Assembly: GCF_027938815.1 (NCBI RefSeq)
Contig: NZ_CP115913.1
Location: 3,568,001 to 3,632,000, forward strand
Source of the DNA: Oceanirhabdus sp. W0125-5
GTDB taxonomy: Bacteria > Bacillota > Clostridia > Clostridiales > Clostridiaceae
DNA length: 64,000 nt
Direction: 5' to 3'
How positions within the stretch are numbered: position 1 is the stretch's first letter; every line of letters starts with the position of its first letter. Below the pieces are notes generated by a model that did no database searches, had not been told where the DNA came from, and worked only from the letters and a program-made list of their open reading frames with translations. This document shows positions 7,885 through 16,381 of the stretch, in pieces. A program made the translations under genes and the position numbers.

Positions 7885-9240
7885 TTAAACCTCATAAACA
7901 TCCTTATAACACTTTTCTGGCTTCTTATCCATCTTTAACATTCCATATTGATGCCACCCTCTTGCAAAGCAGCTCCCTATGCAGAAACCTCTGTATTCAC
8001 AACTTCCACATTCTTCATTTATATTGTTATCTTCATATTCTCTAAATACTGATAGTTTTTCTGAAGTGAACCAAATATCTATAATGTTTTCTTCTAGTAT
8101 TGTTCTTGGTGTACACAGCATATCTTCATGAATCAAGTTATTACATGGATAAGTATATCCTTTATAATCCACATAAAATTCCAGCATACCTACACCACAT
8201 CTTATATCTCTATGATCTTCAAGTTCATCAACAGGCAGATCCTCATTAATCTTTTCATCTTCTTTAAATTTATTATCTTGAACATACTTTTTTATCTTAA
8301 GATACTCTTCTTTTGAGAACACAATATTGTTTTTCTTTGCTTGTCCTGAAGGGCATGCCAGATTTATATCAAGAGTATCAACCTTCAATTCCTTAGCTAA
8401 TTTATATATCTTGGGTATATTATCTACATTAGAACCATATCCTACATCCGAGGTAATAACAGAATTTAGAATTACCTCTAGTCCAAGTTCCTTACACTTC
8501 TTTATTCCTTCAACAGCTTCTTTATAAGAATTTATTCCTTTAGGAGGACGTCTAAGCCCAACTTCCTGTGCTTCATCAGGTGAAGATAAACTAACCTGCA
8601 CTATCGTTACACCAGCTTCCTTATACAATTCAGCATATTCTTTTAATTTATGACCATTTGTAAACAGTAGTATATATGGTGTATATCCAAACTCTTTTAT
8701 TGTCTTATCTTTAATTCTCTTAATAAACTCCAATGTTCTATCAAGTGTAACTGATGGCTCTCCTCCTGTTATTGCCCAATAGTTAGCTCCAGCTTTAAGC
8801 AATGGATCTACAATCCGCTCTTCCATCTGCTCAATAGATAATACATCTTCATCTTGTATCATATTATCAAGATAACACCAAGGACAATTGTAATTACACA
8901 CTCTGTTGATCTCAATAATAGTCATAGGAGTGGTTATTATTCCTTTCCCATAAGAATCAAGGTTATCATATATCCTCCTTGGATCAAATTGAGTAAATAT
9001 TGAAATTCCATTTTCTTTTATGAAGTCAATCATCTCAAGCCAAAGTTCCTTATGAAATTCCAACAGCATGCCTTCACTTATATTTAACTTTTTTAAGTCT
9101 TTTACATTTTGTTTTTTCATCTCTTCTAATACTCTTAAGAAAATCTTAATACTGCTTTCCTCTGCTTCCCATATTCCCCCGTAATAAGGATCAACAATGT
9201 GATACAGGTCATTATTTACCTTATAAATAGCTATACTCAT
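7885..9240 (-). CDS. Radical SAM/SPASM peptide maturase 2
   Basis: 451 residues. The radical SAM cluster CNYNCPWC uses Cys115, Cys119 and Cys122, with GGEP at 159-162. A SPASM domain carries Cys348, Cys366, Cys411, Cys414, Cys420, Cys424 and Cys444, the full seven-Cys pattern for two auxiliary iron-sulfur clusters. The first roughly 100 residues start with a short segment containing HIVDPYYGGIWE, nearly repeated in the partner enzyme, and may bind the leader. Known: such enzymes install thioether, C-C or other crosslinks in peptides. The start follows ribosome site AAGGGGGGATATCA, 12 nt after the partner gene. Substrate assignment to the adjacent 44-residue peptide is inferred. Confidence 0.92.
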   Translation of the reverse strand: MSIAIYKVNNDLYHIVDPYYGGIWEAEESSIKIFLRVLEEMKKQNVKDLKKLNISEGMLLEFHKELWLEMIDFIKENGISIFTQFDPRRIYDNLDSYGKGIITTPMTIIEINRVCNYNCPWCYLDNMIQDEDVLSIEQMEERIVDPLLKAGANYWAITGGEPSVTLDRTLEFIKRIKDKTIKEFGYTPYILLFTNGHKLKEYAELYKEAGVTIVQVSLSSPDEAQEVGLRRPPKGINSYKEAVEGIKKCKELGLEVILNSVITSDVGYGSNVDNIPKIYKLAKELKVDTLDINLACPSGQAKKNNIVFSKEEYLKIKKYVQDNKFKEDEKINEDLPVDELEDHRDIRCGVGMLEFYVDYKGYTYPCNNLIHEDMLCTPRTILEENIIDIWFTSEKLSVFREYEDNNINEECGSCEYRGFCIGSCFARGWHQYGMLKMDKKPEKCYKDVYEV

Positions 9241-9252
9241 TGATATCCCCCC

Positions 9253-10569
9253 TTATATTGTCTTAAAGCACTTTTCAGGCATCTCAAGAAGATCAAATTT
9301 CCCGTATCTTTGCCAGCAGCGTGCAATACAATTCCCAACACACATTCCTCTATATTCGCATGCTCCACATTCTTCACCAATATTTGTGTTTAGATAATCT
9401 CTAAATCTGTTTAGCATTTTTGAATCAAACCATATTTCAGGACCTGTAAATTCTTTAATTGTACCAGGGTCACATCTCAATTGGTCGTCTATAAGATTAT
9501 TGCATGGAAATACTACTCCTTTATAATCTATATAAAAATCTATATACCCTAGTCCACATCTCATAGGTCTATCATTTTCAAGATCAAAATGAGGAAGATA
9601 TATTCCTAATGTGGAATCCTCCTTTAACAGTTCTCTACCTTCTTTCGTGTTATTTCTTATCTTTGTATAGTTTTCAATATCTAAGCATATTCCATTTTCC
9701 TTAGCCATACCAGCCATTACAACTGGAGTAATTCTAAGCATGTCCACTTTTATCTTATCTGATAAAATTATCATATCTTTTATACCATCTATATTTTTTT
9801 CAGGAGATACCACCATGTTGATCGAAGTGTAATATCCAAGTTCATTTCCTTTCTTTACCCCTTCTATAACATGTTCAAAGGAATTGATTCCCCCTCTAGG
9901 ATTTCTTAGTTTTATTTCCTCCTCCTCATATGGAGATGAAAGTTGAAATTGTACTTTACTAACACCAGCTTTATAATACGCTTCTGCATACTCCGCAAAC
10001 TTATAACCATTAGTCAGTATACTAATATCAGCCTCTTCACAGTGCATTTCCTTAGTATACTCATTTATCATCTTAACAATTTCAAGTGTCCTCTCAAATG
10101 TCACAGAAGGCTCTCCCCCAGTTAAAGTCCAACATTTAGCCCCTTTTTTTACAAAAGGAATTATGATCTGTTCTTCAATTTCTTTTATAGTTAATGTTTC
10201 TTCTTGTTCTTCCATTGAAGGAATGTAACACCAAGGACATCTATAATTACACTTTCTATTTACTTCAAGAATCACTTCAGGAGGAACTATTATTCCATTT
10301 TCTGCTTTATCAATATTTTCTAATATCACTCTCGGAAAATATGTTGTTTCCATGGGTATTTTTTCTTTTATTGTAAAATCTATTATTTCTTCAGATATAA
10401 TATTTGAATACCTCTCCTTCAAACGCTCAATTGATACTTTTTCATTCTTATATATTTCAATAAACTTTAAAAACTCTTTAACCCCAGCCTTATCAAATTC
10501 CCATAGTCCGCCATAGTACGGGTCCATAACATGAAAAACATCATCTTTCTTTAATAAGATTGCTGTCAT
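9253..10569 (-). CDS. Radical SAM/SPASM peptide maturase 1
   Basis: 438 residues, paralogous to the next gene along most of its length. It has CNYRCPWC with Cys107, Cys111 and Cys114, GGEP at 151-154, and SPASM cysteines 338, 356, 401, 404, 410, 414 and 434. The N-terminus contains HVMDPYYGGLWE, the same signature as its partner. It is the first gene of the cluster, with ribosome site GAGGAGGGGGAAT and a consensus promoter about 65 nt upstream. Two tandem paralogues suggest two different modifications of one precursor, or a heterodimer. Both active sites look intact. Confidence 0.92.
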   Translation of the reverse strand: MTAILLKKDDVFHVMDPYYGGLWEFDKAGVKEFLKFIEIYKNEKVSIERLKERYSNIISEEIIDFTIKEKIPMETTYFPRVILENIDKAENGIIVPPEVILEVNRKCNYRCPWCYIPSMEEQEETLTIKEIEEQIIIPFVKKGAKCWTLTGGEPSVTFERTLEIVKMINEYTKEMHCEEADISILTNGYKFAEYAEAYYKAGVSKVQFQLSSPYEEEEIKLRNPRGGINSFEHVIEGVKKGNELGYYTSINMVVSPEKNIDGIKDMIILSDKIKVDMLRITPVVMAGMAKENGICLDIENYTKIRNNTKEGRELLKEDSTLGIYLPHFDLENDRPMRCGLGYIDFYIDYKGVVFPCNNLIDDQLRCDPGTIKEFTGPEIWFDSKMLNRFRDYLNTNIGEECGACEYRGMCVGNCIARCWQRYGKFDLLEMPEKCFKTI

Positions 10570-10633
10570 ATTCCCCCTCCTCGTAATATTACTTCTTTAC
10601 ATTTAGTATTTTTTGTAACTATTTACATATAAA

Positions 10634-10662
10634 AGTATAAAATTATATCTTTTTACTGTCAA
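10634..10662 (-). promoter_or_regulatory. Consensus sigma-A promoter of the maturase operon
   Basis: The minus strand reads TTGACA (10662-10657), a 17-nt spacer, then TATACT (10639-10634). This is a near-perfect vegetative promoter, giving a start near 10627 and a leader of about 58 nt before maturase 1. Its strength suggests expression in growing cells, unless repressed. Confidence 0.8.
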
Positions 10663-10950
10663 TATTTCTTAAACTATTTTCTTTTTACATTATTTTTAAA
10701 TCTACTACTTTTAAAGGTATCTTTTATCGACACATCACCCTAAAACATTGTATTTATCAGCTATTTAATACATGTTGCTTTTAGTCTAATATTGTAAAAT
10801 ATTCTCCTTAAATTCTATTGTATATTCATATATTTTTATTAAGTCATTTTTATTTTTTAACTCAAAAACTTAAATTCCATAAATTACTATACAAAAAACC
10901 TCAACTAAATATCAATTTACTACGTATATACTATAGAAAGAGGTGATGAA

Positions 10951-11592
10951 GTGAAAAGAATACTTGTTACGTTTATGCTTATTGCCACTCTCTTCTCTGC
11001 AACCTCATGTATTTCTAAAGAAATTACTGTTTCAGGATATGAAGTTAAATCAAGTAATCAGGAACAAGGAATTATGAAAAATATACTTACAACTGATGTA
11101 AGCATGGCATTCCCAGATTACACTATGAATGGCCATGTTGATAAATCACTAGAGGAAGATTTAAGTACTTACAAGAATAATTTATTACCACTTAATGTTC
11201 TTCCCTTAGACTACACTTATGAATTAGCTAAAGGCTCTGGAAATGTTGTAATTCACCCAAGTGAATTGATTTATAACCTTGACGAAGTCAATAACTTCAT
11301 GACTCATACTCAAATGGGGATAAAAGACTATATTAGAATAGCCTTTTTTAATGATAAGGGGATTCCTGTATTGATGGATCTTGAGTATGATGGTTTTATA
11401 ATAATACTTAAAGTTGATAAATCAAGAATGGGTAATGAAACAGATGGGGTAGAAAAAATAATCTATGACAAGATAACCCTTGAAGTTGAATCTAATCCTG
11501 AGAATGATGGCAATTTAATCAGCTATGTTCTATCTTCAAATGATAATGAAGATAAACATGTATTATTTCAATTCCCTGAAATTAATCCTTAA
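10951..11592 (+). CDS. Lipoprotein, DUF4362-like
   Basis: 213 residues starting at GTG (ribosome site AGAGGTGATGAA). A signal peptide ends in the lipobox SATSC, so Cys20 would be lipidated and the protein anchored outside the membrane. The stretch from GNVVIHPSELIYNLDEVNNF to DYIRIAFFNDKGIPVLMDLEYDG resembles the DUF4362 family of clostridial lipoproteins; the match is from memory. Function is unknown. It is divergent from the maturase operon across 380 bp that otherwise hold only that operon's promoter. Confidence 0.75.
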   Translation: MKRILVTFMLIATLFSATSCISKEITVSGYEVKSSNQEQGIMKNILTTDVSMAFPDYTMNGHVDKSLEEDLSTYKNNLLPLNVLPLDYTYELAKGSGNVVIHPSELIYNLDEVNNFMTHTQMGIKDYIRIAFFNDKGIPVLMDLEYDGFIIILKVDKSRMGNETDGVEKIIYDKITLEVESNPENDGNLISYVLSSNDNEDKHVLFQFPEINP

Positions 11593-11641
11593 GTTATTAG
11601 GATGGTGTTAATCTCACTATCTTATATATATTTATTCCTTC

Positions 11642-11725
11642 ATGTGGATTAGAGGTTAGGACATCAGTGTTCTAAACCCTCATTTAAGAGTACTATAAAT
11701 TTCATCGTTCTCCTCTAATTCACAT
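11642..11725. ncRNA. Structured RNA candidate between convergent genes
   Basis: ATGTGGATTAGAGG (11642-11655) pairs with CCTCTAATTCACAT (11712-11725) over 14 bp with one G-U. Inside, TTAGGACA and TGTTCTAA (11656-11675) form an 8-bp hairpin with a 4-nt loop. The structure abuts a rho-independent terminator at 11726. It could be the 3' end of the lipoprotein mRNA or an independent small RNA. I see no known RNA family. Confidence 0.45.
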
Positions 11726-11749
11726 AAAAGCACCCTTACGGGTGCTTTT
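11726..11749. terminator. Bidirectional rho-independent terminator
   Basis: AAAAGCACCC-TTAC-GGGTGCTTTT is a perfect 10-bp stem with A/T tails for both strands, placed between the lipoprotein gene and the small convergent gene. Confidence 0.9.
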
Positions 11750-11788
11750 ATAATTTTAGTTCATTTTTCATTTTAAGTAATAGTTATA

Positions 11789-11947
11789 TCACTCCATATT
11801 ATTTTTCTGATTTTCAGATGTTAGCCCTTTTCTTTTTCTCTGTCTTTCTTTAAAAGGATTTGCTGAACTTCCAAGGACATGGTCCATCATCATAGCATTA
11901 TTACTTAAATTATTTTCCAAAGTTCCTGATTCTTTCTTATTCTTCAT
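11789..11947 (-). CDS. Small basic hypothetical protein (52 aa)
   Basis: ATG 11947 with ribosome site GGAAGGAGACAAT encodes 52 polar, basic residues (starting MKNKKESGTLENN) with a central hydrophobic patch MMMDHVLG and a Lys/Arg stretch KERQRKRKG. No family is recognised. Size and composition resemble minor small spore proteins, and the nearby terminator suits an independent gene. Confidence 0.55.
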   Translation of the reverse strand: MKNKKESGTLENNLSNNAMMMDHVLGSSANPFKERQRKRKGLTSENQKNNME

Positions 11948-11987
11948 ATTGTCTCCTTCCTAATTACACATTTATTTACTGCTGTAA

Positions 11988-12923
11988 TTAGATATCATTA
12001 TCTTCTATTAAATCATCATTAATATTATTTCCTTCTATAGAATTATCATTCTCACAATCATTAATTACATCTTCTGCATGTTTTTTCATTTCTAAATTTT
12101 TTTTAAATTGCAATATTACCTCTGTTCCTTCACCTTCAACACTATTGATAAAAATATCTCCTCCATGTGCTTTCATAATTTTCTTAGCATATGGCAATCC
12201 TAATCCAAGATCATAACATTCTTCACACAAGTGTTTATCTTCAAATATATTAGGCAGTTCTTTTTCATTTATTCCAACACCATTGTCTTTTATATAAATC
12301 TCAATTTTCTCAGAAGAACTTTCCTTAATCCCAATATTTATAATTCCATCCTTAAGAGAATATTTCACAGCATTATGATAAATATTCATTAGAACCTGTT
12401 TAATTGTATCTGAATCTACCTTTATGTATAATGGATTTTCACATAGTTCAAATTGAACCTTTATATTCTTTTCACTACTTCTCTTTTTAAACATATCACC
12501 AATTTCATATAAGATTTTATTAAGGTCAACAGTATTTAAAACAAGGTTTTTATTTTCACATTTACCATCTTTATTTATTTCATTTGAAAGTTCAGTTAAA
12601 CTCTCTTTAATATCCTCAAAGTCGCTCTCTTCAATTATCTCTTCCTCAATACTCTTCTCTTCAATATCCAGCTCACTTCTTGCAATATTGTGAGATATTT
12701 TCTTTAATTCATCGATGGATAACAATATTTTTCTATTCAGTATTACACCTGCTAAAGCTCCTGTTATAACAGCAATACAGCCAAATAAAAAAAGATATAT
12801 AACAATAGCATCATTTCTGTTATTAACAAGTTTTATGCTAATTACTCCTAATGTAAACATAATAGCTACACCTATTAGAACTGTTAATACGCTATTTATT
12901 AGAATTTTATATTTTATACTCAT
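11988..12923 (-). CDS. Histidine-kinase-like sensor protein without a visible H-box
   Basis: 311 residues. Two membrane helices (about 8-30 and 40-62) are followed by a HAMP-like linker, then a HATPase domain with N-box HNAVKYS (Asn184), G1 box DNGVGI (213-218) and G2 box GLGLPYAKK (240-248). Between linker and ATPase lies a short acidic region (about 85-120) where the phospho-acceptor motif H-E/D-x-x-T-P is expected, but none is visible. The C-terminal tail (about 277-311) is Asp/Asn/Glu-rich. No response regulator is adjacent. The ATG at 12923 has ribosome site AGAGGTGATAACTT. It may bind ATP without acting as a normal kinase. Confidence 0.8.
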   Translation of the reverse strand: MSIKYKILINSVLTVLIGVAIMFTLGVISIKLVNNRNDAIVIYLFLFGCIAVITGALAGVILNRKILLSIDELKKISHNIARSELDIEEKSIEEEIIEESDFEDIKESLTELSNEINKDGKCENKNLVLNTVDLNKILYEIGDMFKKRSSEKNIKVQFELCENPLYIKVDSDTIKQVLMNIYHNAVKYSLKDGIINIGIKESSSEKIEIYIKDNGVGINEKELPNIFEDKHLCEECYDLGLGLPYAKKIMKAHGGDIFINSVEGEGTEVILQFKKNLEMKKHAEDVINDCENDNSIEGNNINDDLIEDNDI

Positions 12924-13090
12924 ATAAGTTATCACCTCTAATTTTATCCACATTTATATTATTACTAAAAATCAGAAAAAAATGCCTTAATATGAAAAAA
13001 ACTCAAGTAATTCAACTTACTTTTTTTTATAATCCTTAATTACTTACTTATACATACCAAGTGGTGTAGCCCTTTATAATTTTCATTTAA

Positions 13091-14227
13091 TCACCTCTTG
13101 TATACACTTTTTCCTTGGATTATTGTATGATTCACCTGAAACTCTTCATTAAATAAAATTATATCTGCAAGTTTTCCTTTTTTAATACTTCCTAATTCAT
13201 TCTCCAAACCAAGAACATTAGCACAATTCAAACTCGCCATCTTTATAATATCTTTAAGCTCATAGCTGGTATTATCCTTAATATTTTTAACAGCATCTTT
13301 TAATTTCAATACACTTCCAGCAAGAGTACCATCTTCTAATCTTGCACTGCTCTCATCTACAAATACCTTCTGTCCTCCTAGTTCATATTCGCCACATTCC
13401 ATACATCCTGCTCTCATGGAATCTGATATTAATATCACTTTGTTCATTCCATTAATTTTGATAAATCCTTCAAAAAATCCTTTATGGACATGAATCATAT
13501 CAGCTATAAGCTCACAATAGATATCTTTTGAAAATACCGCTCCCACAACACCAGGTTCTCTATGATGAAGTCCTCTCATTCCATTGAATGTATGGGTAGC
13601 ATATGAAATACCATCTTCTATTCCTTGAATAGTTTCATCAAATGTAGCATTTGAATGGCCTACTGATAATACTATTCCTTTCTTTTTCATTGCTTTGATA
13701 AACCTATTCTCCACATCCTCTTCAGGAGCTATTGTTATTATCTTAATAATATCTGTAAGCCCTTCTAATAAGGACTCATCAGGCTTAATTATATACTCCT
13801 CACATTGTGCACCTTTATATTTTTTACTTATAAAAGGTCCTTCGACGTGGCAACCCAATATTTTTGCCCCTTGTACTTTATTTTTATTTTCTCTTATATT
13901 ATTTATTGAGGTAATAATCTTTTCCTTAGCCATGGTCATTGTTGTTGGTAAAAATGAGGTTACCCCCTCTTTTGCAATAACCTTTGAAATAGTGTTGAGA
14001 GCTTCAAATGTACCATCCATAGTATCAAACCCTCCAGCACCATGTATATGAAGATCCATAAGCCCAGGTGATACATAATTCCCTTTAGCATCAATAATCT
14101 CCTTAACATGGTACTTTCTTAAATCCGCTTGTGGTATGATATCCTCTATTCTGTCACTGAATAATAATATATAATCTTCTAAGATTTTCTCTTCAGTAAT
14201 GATTCTCCCATTTGTAATAGCTCTCAT
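13091..14227 (-). CDS. nagA: N-acetylglucosamine-6-phosphate deacetylase
   Basis: 378 residues, normal for NagA. It converts GlcNAc-6-P to GlcN-6-P plus acetate in amino-sugar breakdown and wall recycling. Metal and active-site motifs are HIHGAGGFDTMDG, GCHVEGPFIS, SVGHSNA, ATHTFNGMRGL and ISDSMRAG. The start follows ribosome site AAGGAGAGAGTATA. A decayed PTS IIB fragment sits just upstream, so the gene was probably once behind a GlcNAc PTS gene. No nagB is seen here. Confidence 0.95.
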   Translation of the reverse strand: MRAITNGRIITEEKILEDYILLFSDRIEDIIPQADLRKYHVKEIIDAKGNYVSPGLMDLHIHGAGGFDTMDGTFEALNTISKVIAKEGVTSFLPTTMTMAKEKIITSINNIRENKNKVQGAKILGCHVEGPFISKKYKGAQCEEYIIKPDESLLEGLTDIIKIITIAPEEDVENRFIKAMKKKGIVLSVGHSNATFDETIQGIEDGISYATHTFNGMRGLHHREPGVVGAVFSKDIYCELIADMIHVHKGFFEGFIKINGMNKVILISDSMRAGCMECGEYELGGQKVFVDESSARLEDGTLAGSVLKLKDAVKNIKDNTSYELKDIIKMASLNCANVLGLENELGSIKKGKLADIILFNEEFQVNHTIIQGKSVYKR

Positions 14228-14249
14228 TATACTCTCTCCTTAATCTATT

Positions 14250-14414
14250 CTACAAGAACTTTGATATTGCGTTGTATAACTGCTCTACCTGAGTTCCTAT
14301 TATAATCTGCACTGTTGTTTTATTTAACTTAATTATACCCTGTGCTCCCATTTTTTTCATAGCACTTTCATCAAATTTTTCAACATCTTATACAGTTAAT
14401 CTTATGTATAATAA
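14250..14414 (-). pseudogene. Remnant of a PTS sugar transporter EIIB domain (GlcNAc/glucose type)
   Basis: The minus strand reads RLTV, a TAA stop, then DVEKFDESAMKKMGAQGI and onward to VQIIIGTQVEQLYNAISKFL before a TAG. This is the C-terminal half of a glucose-superfamily EIIB domain. The in-frame TAA replaces the usual Lys of RLTVKD, and no start or remaining EIIC is present. It sits just upstream of nagA on the same strand, so a nagE-type transporter gene has been lost here. Confidence 0.75.
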
Positions 14415-14434
14415 TAAAAGCATAAAAACAATAA

Positions 14435-14462
14435 AAAAGACGAGGGAAAACTACTCTCGTCT
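14435..14462 (-). terminator. Terminator of the D,D-carboxypeptidase gene
   Basis: The arms AGACGAG and CTCGTCT are followed on the minus strand by TTTTTTATTG. It lies immediately after the stop codon of the preceding carboxypeptidase gene. Confidence 0.8.
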
Positions 14463-14469
14463 GTTATAA

Positions 14470-15600
14470 TTACTTTTCATTTTTAGTAAATTTATTTTTT
14501 ATGAATATCCTTAATTTACTATGCTTCGAAATATTATTTTGTAATACTAATGGTTGTTCATATAACTTATTATTATCATAACTTATTTCAATACTACCTA
14601 CATTAATCCCTTTATGTAGAGGGGCCTTTAAACCCTTTTCAGGGATTTTTATATTTATATCTGGTGATATTCCTTTTTTAACTGGAATGATTATATCATT
14701 ACCACAAATCAACTTGCTTTTATCACAACTGTTGTCCGCTTTCACCTCCCCTAGTATATCTCCTTTACTATAAAGTTTTTTAACTTCATAGTTGGCTTTA
14801 ACATATTCTGCAATCTTAATCGTTTCATTCCAACGATTAGGACAATTTAATGTAACAATAACTATATCTCTGTCCATGTATCTAAATGAACTTACAAGGC
14901 ATTTTCCAGCATTACCTGTATACCCTGTTTTAACACCAGTTGCATTAGGTAATCGATGCAAAATTTTATTAATATTCACGTATGATCTATTAAAATCTTT
15001 TTCAGATGCAGCTATTGATTTACATCCTACAATTTTTCTAAATGTTTCATTTTTCAAGGCAATTGATGTTGCTTTTGCTAGATCATAAGATGTTGAATAA
15101 TGATTTTCCTTGTCAAGACCATGGGGTGATCTAAAGTTAGAGCTAAGAAGTCCAAGTTTAAAAGCGTAGTCATTCATTATTTTGCTGAAGTTCTCAACAT
15201 TCCCGCCAATGTGCTCTGCTAAAGCTACTGCCGCATCATTCCCAGATTTAAGCATTAAACCATATAGTAACTCTTCTACTTTAATTTTTTCTCCAGATTT
15301 CAGATGTACTTTTGAACCATATGTGGTTGCAGCTTTTGAAGAAACTGTAACTATTTCATCTAATTTACAAAGTTCAATAGCAATTAAACAGGTAAGTATT
15401 TTTGTTGTACTAGCCATTGCAAGTATCTTTTTACTATTTTTTTCACAGAGAATCATACCACTCTCTGCATCCATAGCTATAAAACTAACGGCATTTACTC
15501 TAAGTTTTCTATTATTTGTTATGGTATCCATTGCTTGAGCATTAGTTGTAATTAACATAAAAAACAGTAGAAATCCTGTAACCCTTTTCTTTTGTAACAA
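14470..15600 (-). CDS. D-alanyl-D-alanine carboxypeptidase (PBP5-like)
   Basis: 376 residues, peptidase S11. The signal peptide ends around the ALA-like site TNAQA (20-24). The active site has STTK (Ser64, Lys67), SGN (119-121) and KTG (224-226). It trims the terminal D-Ala from peptidoglycan stem peptides outside the membrane. The start is a TTG with ribosome site AGGAG. The C-terminal basic stretch may be the amphipathic membrane anchor of the family. It is a second S11 paralogue next to dacF. Its place near scpAB and the gerW-type gene resembles Bacillus dacB, suggesting a role in spore cortex. Confidence 0.92.
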   Translation of the reverse strand: MLQKKRVTGFLLFFMLITTNAQAMDTITNNRKLRVNAVSFIAMDAESGMILCEKNSKKILAMASTTKILTCLIAIELCKLDEIVTVSSKAATTYGSKVHLKSGEKIKVEELLYGLMLKSGNDAAVALAEHIGGNVENFSKIMNDYAFKLGLLSSNFRSPHGLDKENHYSTSYDLAKATSIALKNETFRKIVGCKSIAASEKDFNRSYVNINKILHRLPNATGVKTGYTGNAGKCLVSSFRYMDRDIVIVTLNCPNRWNETIKIAEYVKANYEVKKLYSKGDILGEVKADNSCDKSKLICGNDIIIPVKKGISPDINIKIPEKGLKAPLHKGINVGSIEISYDNNKLYEQPLVLQNNISKHSKLRIFIKNKFTKNEK

Positions 15601-15784
15601 ATTATCTCCTCACTCTCAAAAATGTGAATAAAGTTATAATTTATGGTAAGAATAATCTAGAAAAATACGTTTATGTTTTGTAGTTGTACTATTAATTTAT
15701 ACTGTTCTAAAAATCATTACCTTATTGATATTTTGATACTAGCATAAATTAAGTTACACTACCAAAGCATATAGGAGAGTTATA

Positions 15785-16381
15785 ATGAATCTTTATATTA
15801 CTTTTTTTGTTCTTCTTATAATTTTATTTTTTCCTATTCCTTTAAAATTATCATTGAATTATTCTAACTCTATTCTCATTATTTGTATTTATAAATTTGA
15901 AATTCTTAATACTGGTAAGGAGAAAGCTAAAACAAAAGAAGATGCTGCAAAAAAAACAAAAAAGAAGAAAAAAAGTATAAAGACAAAAGATAAAAGGGAA
16001 ACTAAAGAAAGGAAATTTGATATTAAATCTTTGATTTTTTCCTTTTTACGTAGTGATTCTAAATTTATTAGAACATTTATGAAATTTGATTTATCTTTTC
16101 AATACGGACTAGAAGATGCATTTAATTGCGCCTTATTATATGGGATAATTTCATCATTTCTAGGCATTCTACCAAATTTAATTAATAATTTTTTTAACTT
16201 AAAAAAATATGATTTTAAAGTTAAACCATTATTTAATATTAAAACTATGAATATAAAGATCTACTGCACTATTTACTTCAATTTAATTTATATTATCTAT
16301 GTAATTCTTTATATACTTATTAATTCTCGTGTTAAAAAGAAGAAAAATGAAGGAGTTGAATGTTATGGATCATCCAATTGA
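15785..16381 (+). CDS. DUF2953-like membrane protein
   Basis: 198 residues. A hydrophobic N-terminus (1-20) is followed by a very Lys-rich stretch (about 42-75), then the conserved pattern FSFQYGLEDAFNCALLYGII and a C-terminal membrane helix. This layout matches the DUF2953 proteins found next to gerW/ytfJ in spore formers. It overlaps the gerW start by 17 bp, so the two are translationally coupled. The function is unknown, with a likely sporulation link by neighbour. Confidence 0.8.
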   Translation: MNLYITFFVLLIILFFPIPLKLSLNYSNSILIICIYKFEILNTGKEKAKTKEDAAKKTKKKKKSIKTKDKRETKERKFDIKSLIFSFLRSDSKFIRTFMKFDLSFQYGLEDAFNCALLYGIISSFLGILPNLINNFFNLKKYDFKVKPLFNIKTMNIKIYCTIYFNLIYIIYVILYILINSRVKKKKNEGVECYGSSN

